This document shows positions 8,789 to 13,274 of a stretch of DNA of 25,766 bases, one piece after another. A program made the translations under genes and the position numbers. The DNA comes from a virus. The notes under the pieces were generated by a model. The model searched no databases and was not told where the DNA came from. It worked only from the letters and a program-made list of their open reading frames with translations. The stretch covers positions 1 to 25,766 of IMG/VR virus record IMGVR_UViG_3300025590_000035. One strand, 5' to 3'. The first letter of the stretch is position 1, and each line of letters opens with the position of its first letter.

Positions 8789-8819
8789 TAGCTTTTTATC
8801 CAATGCCGCATTGGACGTT

Positions 8820-9203
8820 CTATAACTTGCTTGGATCAATGCCAGCTTCCTTGAGTGATGCGAGTGCAGCATCAACATCGTGATTGACCGTGACATCACC
8901 GCTTACGTTAGCATCCACTTCGGTCTTATCCCGCCAACCTGCTCGGTTCTTGAGGAAGAATATGGCTGCGCTTGTGTTGGGTTTGGCTGCATCAGTAGCG
9001 GAGTTGAACAGTTGGTTGGTCACGGCGGTGATGCCTTCCTGCTTGCCAGCCTTTAAGGTGTCGGCAAATAGGTCATCATCCCGCTTACGCCTGGATATAG
9101 TAGACACTGATATGCCAAGGCTTGTAGCTATCTGCTCTTCTGACAGCCCCATCTTTGCTAGGTTGTACAGCTTTTCGTAGTCAATGACCTTAGTGTTAGC
9201 CAA
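8820..9203 (-). CDS. terS: Terminase small subunit
   Basis: A 127-aa DNA-recognition subunit. Residues about 12-40 form a clear helix-turn-helix (LYNLAKMGLSEEQIATSLGI, followed by SVSTISRRKR). The C-terminal half carries AAIFFLKNRAGWRDK, a motif shared by many small terminases, where an oligomerisation helix is followed by the large-subunit contact. It opens the late operon directly upstream of the large subunit, separated by about 140 bp. The start is a TTG at 9203 with GGGAG upstream; a shorter form from the internal Met at residue 18 would cut into the HTH and is less likely. It selects phage DNA for packaging; the pac or cos site was not identified. Confidence 0.85.
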   Translation of the reverse strand: MANTKVIDYEKLYNLAKMGLSEEQIATSLGISVSTISRRKRDDDLFADTLKAGKQEGITAVTNQLFNSATDAAKPNTSAAIFFLKNRAGWRDKTEVDANVSGDVTVNHDVDAALASLKEAGIDPSKL

Positions 9204-9238
9204 TGCTGATCGCTCCCGTTAGATGCTTAAAGAGCAGC

Positions 9239-9244
9239 ATTATA
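9239..9244 (-). promoter_or_regulatory. Candidate late promoter -10 upstream of terS
   Basis: A perfect TATAAT on the minus strand lies 36 bp upstream of the small terminase start. No convincing -35 hexamer lies at 16-18 bp, so activation by a phage factor is possible. The direct repeat GTTGACTG at 9281-9288 and 9294-9301, just upstream, could be a binding site. Confidence 0.4.
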
Positions 9245-9324
9245 TTGCATTGTTGGGTGTGGGTTTGTGTCCTAACGATAGTTGACTGTGACGGTTGACT
9301 GAATGAGGGGACACAGAATGCTGC

Positions 9325-9333
9325 TGATATAAT
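9325..9333 (+). promoter_or_regulatory. Extended -10 promoter for the plus-strand gene
   Basis: TGATATAAT matches the extended -10 consensus TGn-TATAAT exactly. It lies about 45 bp upstream of the gene beginning at 9379. The matching -35 is poor, which extended -10 promoters tolerate. Two TTGACT hexamers (9282-9287, 9295-9300) lie upstream, but at too long a spacing to serve as -35. Confidence 0.5.
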
Positions 9334-9378
9334 GATCAATGCCTACTCAGGCACAGCCAACCCCAGCGGAGCATCCCA

Positions 9379-9843
9379 TTGATAGCAGAAATAACAATGG
9401 CGGTGAGCGCCGCCAAGTCAGCACATAGTTTCATCACGAGGGCAGTCGGTGCTGGCCACAGCATTATGGACTTGTCAGATCGTGTCGCTAATTTTTACGA
9501 CAGCAGAGACGCTGTCCTAGCTGCTGAAGCTGCCAACAAAACAAAAGCAGGGTTTCTTACCAGTGGTTCAGTCGAGGCTGAAGCGTTGCAGATCGTCACA
9601 GCTAAAAAACAGATAGCTGACTTTGAGCGGGACTTGAGGGAGGTCATACTCTATACCGCAGGCAAAGAGTTCTACACCGACATGCTGCGTGAGCGTCGAG
9701 CGATTAAGGATGCCCGCATCAAAGCAGCAAAGTCTAAAGCTGCACGGAAGCAATACCTGATCAACATCGCTGCCATTGCCGGTGCAACACTAGTCATAAC
9801 AGCCATGATGCCTTTCCTAATCGTGGCCCTTGCCAGGAGCTAA
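9379..9843 (+). CDS. Small helical protein with C-terminal membrane anchor
   Basis: A 154-aa protein. Residues 1-35 are mildly hydrophobic and Ala-rich (AAKSAHSFITRAVGAGHSI). Residues 60-125 are a charged helix with ERDLREVILYTAG and RERRAIKDARIKAAKSKAA. Residues about 126-152 are one strong transmembrane segment (LINIAAIAGATLVITAMM). This layout resembles a conserved protein of unknown role in marine T7-like podoviruses, as I recall it. The start is a TTG at 9379 with GGAG 7 nt upstream; an ATG at 9397 is the alternative. It stands alone, oriented against the late operon, with its own extended -10 promoter. A membrane or entry role is possible; a holin role is not supported. Confidence 0.7.
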   Translation: MIAEITMAVSAAKSAHSFITRAVGAGHSIMDLSDRVANFYDSRDAVLAAEAANKTKAGFLTSGSVEAEALQIVTAKKQIADFERDLREVILYTAGKEFYTDMLRERRAIKDARIKAAKSKAARKQYLINIAAIAGATLVITAMMPFLIVALARS

Positions 9844-9850
9844 ATAGCCT

Positions 9851-10121
9851 GCACAGGGCGCACAGGGTGCACAGGGTAAAAAAAGCCACCTGTGCGCCTC
9901 AAAGCCGCATAGCCATTGGGTTTCAAGCAAAATGCACAGGGTACAGGTAAAATTGGACATGTTTGGTAGCTGGGGTTTTTATAGCCTTATAGGTTTATAT
10001 ATCTATCTTTTATTCTCTATTAAATAAAAAAGAGTGATTACCCTGTGCACCCTGTGCATCCCTTACCACGCCTAACTCACAGACGCACAGGTGGACGCAC
10101 AGGTGCCATTTTACCCTGTGC
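9851..10121. repeat. Ten-copy 9-bp iteron array (GCACAGGGT type)
   Basis: Plus-oriented copies are at 9851, 9860 and 9869 (head-to-tail, 9-bp period), 9934, 10085 and 10097 (the last two as 12-bp units GACGCACAGGTG). Inverted copies ACCCTGTGC/CACCTGTGC are at 9887, 10040, 10049 and 10113. The core GCACAGG is invariant in all ten. Copies lie on both sides of an AT-rich stretch. As I recall, phage P4 type I iterons bound by its alpha primase-helicase are GGTGAACAG-like; here the overlapping reading GGTGCACAG is close to that. Confidence 0.85.
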
Positions 10122-10182
10122 ATTTGGCCCTTGCTTGTGCGCCCCACACCTTAAAGGTTAGTATCCACTAACTTAATCACTT

Positions 10183-10255
10183 TTTCCATCTGGAAATAAT
10201 ATGTTCCAACTGGAACCAGTTTTTCCCACGGGAACCGACTTTTCCCACCTGGGAA
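10183..10255. repeat. Four palindromes, TTCC-N4-GGAA, at about 20-bp spacing
   Basis: TTTCCA-TC-TGGAAA (10183-10196), GTTCCA-AC-TGGAAC (10203-10216), TTCCC-AC-GGGAA (10223-10234) and TTCCCA-CC-TGGGAA (10242-10255) are all perfect. Their centres are 20, 19 and 20 bp apart, about two helical turns, so dimers would bind on one face of the DNA. They differ in central bases but keep TTCC and GGAA. An initiator, partition or repressor site array is likely. Confidence 0.85.
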
Positions 10256-10480
10256 TCATCCACCGCTATCATCACCAACATTGTTACTACATACACGCAC
10301 CACAAAAACACGACAATCCTCACAAGTTAACACGACAATTAAGACGGCATTGTAGTGCTTGGCTTGTGTAGCACAAATGCTAAAAGCCTATGAGTGACAT
10401 GCATAAAAGTGCATGGGTCAGGCACTAATAGGCGCATATAAATGTATACCACAGTGCACAAAGTATATTTTATGGCACAT

Positions 10481-10502
10481 AAAAAAAACCGCCCGAAGGC
10501 GG
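10481..10502 (-). terminator. Rho-independent terminator of the early minus operon
   Basis: On the minus strand CCGCC-TTCG-GGCGG is followed directly by eight T residues. It lies 30 bp after the stop of the 32-aa membrane protein gene and closes the operon. Confidence 0.9.
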
Positions 10503-10531
10503 CAAAGGTTCACTCAGGGGAGAGTAATCGG

Positions 10532-10630
10532 TTAGCCGTTGATGTACTTCGACATCTCAACGGCTATAAATGCGGCAAGTACCATGACCGTGGTTGCGAA
10601 CAATATTATTTGCAGTTCTCGCCTCGTCAT
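10532..10630 (-). CDS. 32-aa single-pass membrane protein
   Basis: A short frame beginning MTRRELQ, with a hydrophobic stretch at about residues 8-24 (IILFATTVMVLAAFIAV) and a charged end EMSKYING. Support comes from a good Shine-Dalgarno sequence (GAGGA, 6 nt before ATG), a gap of only 2 bp after the preceding stop, and a terminator 30 bp downstream. The positive N-terminus predicts N-in topology. Function is unknown; small membrane proteins in early phage operons often affect host envelope or exclusion, but nothing here shows that. Confidence 0.6.
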   Translation of the reverse strand: MTRRELQIILFATTVMVLAAFIAVEMSKYING

Positions 10631-10632
10631 AA

Positions 10633-10911
10633 CTATTCCTCGTCCTCATCGGACATATATTGATTTAACATGTAGTCGTTCTTCAGCATCTCGACAGCGC
10701 CTATAAGCGCGTTGTGAGGCAGCGCAGAGAACCAAGTGGTAACGATCTCACCTGACTCGCTGCAAGATACAGCCGCAAAGCTCTTAGCCTTTGAGGTGTC
10801 CATGATCGCAGCGAACTCGTTGAGGGTGAGAAGCAGGTTAATATCTAAACCCTCATCCTCGTCGGGCTTTGAGGGTTTCACTGCACTTAGCTTTACAACT
10901 TTGTCGGTCAT
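10633..10911 (-). CDS. Early acidic protein, unknown function
   Basis: A 92-aa acidic protein ending DEDEE. Residues about 22-60 look like a compact alpha/beta unit (LLLTLNEFAAIMDTSKAKSF). No family is recognised. Its ATG overlaps the upstream TGA as ATGA and its stop is 2 bp before the next gene, so it is a firm operon member. The acidic surface could suit a protein inhibitor or DNA mimic, but that is speculation. Confidence 0.65.
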   Translation of the reverse strand: MTDKVVKLSAVKPSKPDEDEGLDINLLLTLNEFAAIMDTSKAKSFAAVSCSESGEIVTTWFSALPHNALIGAVEMLKNDYMLNQYMSDEDEE

Positions 10912-11066
10912 AGGAGTCTCTCTATCCAGCTATCAGCGCCAAGGACGATAAGCACCATTACGACCATACCTATCCCCGCTAGAGTCTCGTAGACCTCCCG
11001 CTGGATGGCCTCGCGGCGCTCTCGTTTCTTTATCTGTGATAGCTGACACACGTTAATTGTTTTCAT
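10908..11066 (-). CDS. 52-aa membrane protein
   Basis: The start is the ATG at 11066 (MKTINVCQ), which has GAGGT about 4-5 nt upstream; longer upstream readings lack a site. Residues 10-25 are strongly basic (KKRERREAIQRE) and residues about 29-45 form one transmembrane helix (AGIGMVVMVLIVLGA). The stop overlaps the next gene as ATGA. Function is unknown; likely an inner-membrane protein with its basic part in the cytoplasm. Confidence 0.62.
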   Translation of the reverse strand: MKTINVCQLSQIKKRERREAIQREVYETLAGIGMVVMVLIVLGADSWIERLL

Positions 11067-11104
11067 AATTACCTCGTGCTTGATTATACCACTGTCGATA
11101 ATTG

Positions 11105-11281
11105 TCACGGGCGTATCCTCCGACCGCAGTTACGGCAACCAGTCACCCAGTCGCCCCACCGCTCTTTACAGCCGCACTTGCAGTAAGACTTTCGGCACTG
11201 CTCTTCTTCAAAGAAGTAGCTGCCCGTAGTCTTGATCTTCTTGGGCGTGAACTGCATACGCTCACTCACTGTTATGATCAT
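11105..11281 (-). CDS. Small zinc-ribbon protein
   Basis: A 58-aa protein starting at the ATG at 11281, which overlaps the upstream methylase-like gene's TGA as ATGA. Its C-terminal half holds paired cysteines (YCKCGC and CRNCG) about 16 residues apart, a zinc-ribbon pattern, in a basic, Trp-containing context. Zinc ribbons of this size in phages usually bind nucleic acid or act as adaptor subunits. The tight link to the methylase-like gene hints at partnership, for example as a separate target-recognition part, but this is inference. Confidence 0.62.
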   Translation of the reverse strand: MIITVSERMQFTPKKIKTTGSYFFEEEQCRKSYCKCGCKERWGDWVTGCRNCGRRIRP

Positions 11282-11868
11282 GCTGCACCCCACTGATCCG
11301 CAATTGCATCGGCGATGCCTTGGTACGTCTCAGACCTAATTTTCCATCGGTCTGCACTAGGGCCAAGTTTGTTCTGACCACTGGGTGTTTGGTTATCCCA
11401 GTACCCACACTCTGGCTTCTCAACAATGTTGGTGGGTTTCAAAGGCGGTAAGTTATGTAGCCACAGACCCGTCTTCTTTGACTCAGCATGTCCGTATTCG
11501 TAAGGTTGGACGTACTGGGTTGGCTTGATAGGTAGTACGCCTACGGGGTTCTCAAACGCCACCTTGTCAGCGTGTTTCTTTGCGTGGTCATAAAGAGACA
11601 TCGTCCACTTAATGGCTTCGTGGCGCATAGCGTTCTTTGCCATACCCGTGCCGTAGTGAGCGTTACCGCTTACAGCTAATGCAGTGCATGGTGGGTGCAT
11701 CATTATCAAATCCCACCCCTTCTCTATTACCGGCCAACAGTCGCCCTCAAAATGGTGAGGGCTGTCATCGTCAGCAGGCAGAAGATCACACGACCAAGCA
11801 TCATGCCCAAGGGCGCGGAAAGCCTCTCTGACTTTACCGCTGTACTCGCAAGCAACTAGTACCCTCAT
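11278..11868 (-). CDS. Minimal DNA cytosine-C5 methyltransferase-like protein
   Basis: A 196-aa Rossmann-fold protein. The N-terminal VLVACEYSG (residues 3-11) fits the cofactor loop (motif I). MHPPCTALAVSGN gives P59-P60-C61-T62, equivalent to the PCQ catalytic loop. FENP (E106) matches the ENV motif that protonates cytosine. Canonical enzymes exceed 300 residues and carry a target-recognition domain before motif IX; that part is missing here, so it is either a short phage variant or depends on a partner. The family is common in phages as 'putative DNA cytosine methyltransferase'. It sits mid-operon with 4-nt overlaps on both sides. It may modify phage DNA against restriction; activity is not proven. 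Confidence 0.72.
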   Translation of the reverse strand: MRVLVACEYSGKVREAFRALGHDAWSCDLLPADDDSPHHFEGDCWPVIEKGWDLIMMHPPCTALAVSGNAHYGTGMAKNAMRHEAIKWTMSLYDHAKKHADKVAFENPVGVLPIKPTQYVQPYEYGHAESKKTGLWLHNLPPLKPTNIVEKPECGYWDNQTPSGQNKLGPSADRWKIRSETYQGIADAIADQWGAA

Positions 11869-12278
11869 GCTGCCACCTCTTCCTTAGCAAACCACTTCTC
11901 AGCTTGCTCAGTAGTGAGGTCGTAAAAAGTGCCAGTGTTGATGTCAGAGGCTATATATGGACGCTTACGAGCGCGTGGCTTAAAACCGACCAGCATTAAC
12001 TGCATACCATCTTTCTTGTGGACGATTTCAGCGTCTAGCGTCACAACCGCTGTGAACTTTTCTCTCCAAGATAATTCTTGGTCTAAGTCTTTTTGACTCT
12101 GAGTCTTGCCGCCCTGTGTCTTAACCTTAAAGCCGTTGATCTTGGCAGAGTCATCGTCATACCCGATGTTGCCCAATTCAAATTCCAGACCATACGCCTC
12201 TAAAATTGGAGTGAGTTCTTGTTGCAGAATTTCACGGATTAGCTTTGCGTTTTCACGGTTCATAGTTTCAATTTTCAT
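11865..12278 (-). CDS. Conserved phage protein, unknown function
   Basis: A 137-aa protein beginning MKIETMNRENAKLIRE. Similar small proteins with this N-terminal helix, a central LGNIGYDDDSAKINGFKV strand region and a basic FKPRARKRPYI segment occur in many phages, as I recall, but no activity is known to me. The start at 12278 has a strong AAGGAG. The stop overlaps the methylase-like gene by 4 nt. The basic C-terminal loop could contact nucleic acid. Confidence 0.7.
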   Translation of the reverse strand: MKIETMNRENAKLIREILQQELTPILEAYGLEFELGNIGYDDDSAKINGFKVKTQGGKTQSQKDLDQELSWREKFTAVVTLDAEIVHKKDGMQLMLVGFKPRARKRPYIASDINTGTFYDLTTEQAEKWFAKEEVAA

Positions 12279-12294
12279 TTTGTTCTCCTTAGTT

Positions 12295-12310
12295 GCCCCC
12301 TTTCGGGGGC
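12295..12310 (-). promoter_or_regulatory. Intergenic GAAA-loop hairpin
   Basis: A perfect 6-bp stem GCCCCC/GGGGGC with a GAAA tetraloop on the minus-strand transcript lies between two early genes, 7 bp before the Shine-Dalgarno sequence of the downstream gene. No T tract follows, so it is more likely an RNA-stability or processing element than a terminator. Confidence 0.5.
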
Positions 12311-12317
12311 GGTTAGA

Positions 12318-12482
12318 TTAAGCAGCTTGCTTAAAAGTATTTAAAAGAATATTTAGTTCTATCAGCGCAAACTTGCATCCCTTGATTCGGTCTTGATCAT
12401 CGTTCTTTATGTTTGACTGCAAGGCATTTTCGAGGTCAGCAATTTGCGCGTTAATGGTTGCTTCGATAGTTGTAATAGTCAT
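12318..12482 (-). CDS. 54-aa helical protein, unknown function
   Basis: A short frame beginning MTITTIEATINAQIADLENA with heptad-like hydrophobic spacing throughout, likely a two-helix or coiled-coil peptide. The start at 12482 has GGGGA 7 nt upstream. It is the first gene after a candidate promoter (-10 at 12519-12524) and lies 39 bp upstream of the next gene. No known family is recognised. Confidence 0.6.
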   Translation of the reverse strand: MTITTIEATINAQIADLENALQSNIKNDDQDRIKGCKFALIELNILLNTFKQAA

Positions 12483-12518
12483 TTTGTTTCCCCTGATGTA
12501 TCTCGTTATTGAGGTACT

Positions 12519-12581
12519 ATTATAGCGTCAACTTGGGATTGACCTAGAAATACGAGTGACCGCAAAGGATCAAACGGTCAC
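12519..12581 (-). promoter_or_regulatory. Internal early promoter with inverted repeat
   Basis: A minus-strand TATAAT lies at 12519-12524, 37 bp upstream of the 54-aa gene; its -35 is weak. Upstream, a perfect 7-bp inverted repeat GTGACCG / CGGTCAC (12556-12562 and 12575-12581, 12-bp gap) could be an activator or repressor site. The terminator just upstream makes a new promoter here sensible. Confidence 0.5.
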
Positions 12582-12584
12582 GCA

Positions 12585-12608
12585 CAAAAAAGCCCACCGA
12601 AGCGGGCT
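12585..12608 (-). terminator. Rho-independent terminator inside the early minus region
   Basis: On the minus strand a 7-bp stem AGCCCGC/GTGGGCT (one G-T pair) with a TTCG loop is followed by six T residues. It lies 23 bp after the stop of the dNTP-hydrolase-like gene and splits the early region into two units. The tandem repeat CTGCTTA x3 (12611-12631) fills the space before it. Confidence 0.85.
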
Positions 12609-12631
12609 GTCTGCTTACTGCTTACTGCTTA

Positions 12632-13018
12632 TTACTCTTTGCGTTCTAAATGCTTTTCCAAGTGCGCCATAGCCCTCCAAGCTACTTGCTCCCAGTCCCC
12701 GTCAATCATGTGACGCATCATTGCATCCAACTCGTCTCCAGAAAGAGGTCGATCCCAGTGCAGCGTCTCGCGTGTCTGCCCGTGCTGAATGCCGCCCGCA
12801 AGCGATACCTGGGCTACCGCAGCAATGGCTCGTGGGAAGTAGGCAAAGAAACCAGAATAGACTGGTATGTTCTTTCTTTGCTGCGCGTTAACTGGCAGCT
12901 TAAACGGCACGATGTGCTGCACCGATTGGCCCTGCTCTGCCGCTGCTTTGTTAGTTTCTATAGCTGGACACTCTTCTTGTAGTCGCTTCCACTCTGCTGT
13001 TACGTCTTTATTTTTCAT
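12632..13018 (-). CDS. dATP/dGTP diphosphohydrolase-like protein (DUF5664)
   Basis: A 128-aa protein. YSGFFAYFPRAIAAVAQVSL followed by a LHWDRPLSGDELDAMMRHMI segment matches the pattern I know for the DUF5664 family, annotated as an N-terminal domain of dATP/dGTP diphosphohydrolases. The last helix has VAWRAMAHLEKHLE. The start is the ATG at 13018 with GGAGG 8 nt upstream, overlapping the previous gene by 11 nt; a GTG at 13033 would add five residues and place that Shine-Dalgarno inside the gene. It may adjust the purine dNTP pool during replication. It could also serve only a structural role, since no classical HD motif is visible. Confidence 0.68.
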   Translation of the reverse strand: MKNKDVTAEWKRLQEECPAIETNKAAAEQGQSVQHIVPFKLPVNAQQRKNIPVYSGFFAYFPRAIAAVAQVSLAGGIQHGQTRETLHWDRPLSGDELDAMMRHMIDGDWEQVAWRAMAHLEKHLERKE

Positions 13019-13274
13019 CAACACTTCCTCCACATTTTATACAACTCAAATAAATTTCTACTCGCTCCACTCGCTGGTCGCCATAAGACTCCATGTTCAC
13101 CTCACGTTCCGCATAGACATCGTGCTTATCGATGCCACCGCACCGCTCACAGTCGTAGTCGAACAAATCCTCTTCTTCTTCTTGCTCATCGACCACGGGC
13201 TTATTGAATATTGCGTCGAAGTTTGCAGAGAACTGATCGTGATCAGTTGGTCGTTGCTTGCTACCTTTTCCCAT
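13008..13274 (-). CDS. Zinc-ribbon phage protein
   Basis: An 88-aa protein beginning MGKGSKQRPTD, a start shared by many small phage proteins. It has an acidic linker (DEQEEEEDLFDYD) and two CxxC knuckles, CERCGG (near residue 42) and CIKCGG (near 78), that together would bind one zinc ion. Its ATG overlaps the primase stop by one base (TAATG), tying it to the replication gene. Nucleic acid binding is plausible; its partner is unknown. Confidence 0.7.
   Translation of the reverse strand: MGKGSKQRPTDHDQFSANFDAIFNKPVVDEQEEEEDLFDYDCERCGGIDKHDVYAEREVNMESYGDQRVERVEIYLSCIKCGGSVDEK

Larger units (their letters stand above)
9844..10480. other. Convergent noncoding region, candidate replication origin
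   Basis: About 640 bp with no credible gene. Transcription converges on it: the plus gene ends at 9843, and the minus early operon ends with a terminator at 10481. A promoter role is therefore unlikely. From left to right it holds a 9-bp repeat array (9851-10121) around an AT-rich stretch (about 9975-10038), four spaced palindromes (10183-10255), an 11-bp direct repeat AACACGACAAT (10307-10317 and 10329-10339), the palindrome TTGTG-TAG-CACAA (10364-10376), and the interrupted inverted repeat TGAC-ATGCA / TGCAT-gg-GTCA (10395-10420). Confidence 0.6.

Noticed and set aside
9379-9843. Holin
   Set aside because: One C-terminal membrane helix after a long charged region, with no endolysin gene next to it in the window.
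9851-10121. CRISPR array
   Set aside because: Repeat units are only 9 bp, occur on both strands and have irregular spacing, with no spacer-sized unique segments and no cas genes.
10442-10663. 73-aa plus-strand frame
   Set aside because: It crosses the minus terminator at 10481-10502 and lies over the well-supported 32-aa minus gene; its product is low-complexity at the end.
12295-12310. Terminator
   Set aside because: The hairpin lacks a T tract on either strand, so I list it only as a possible RNA element.
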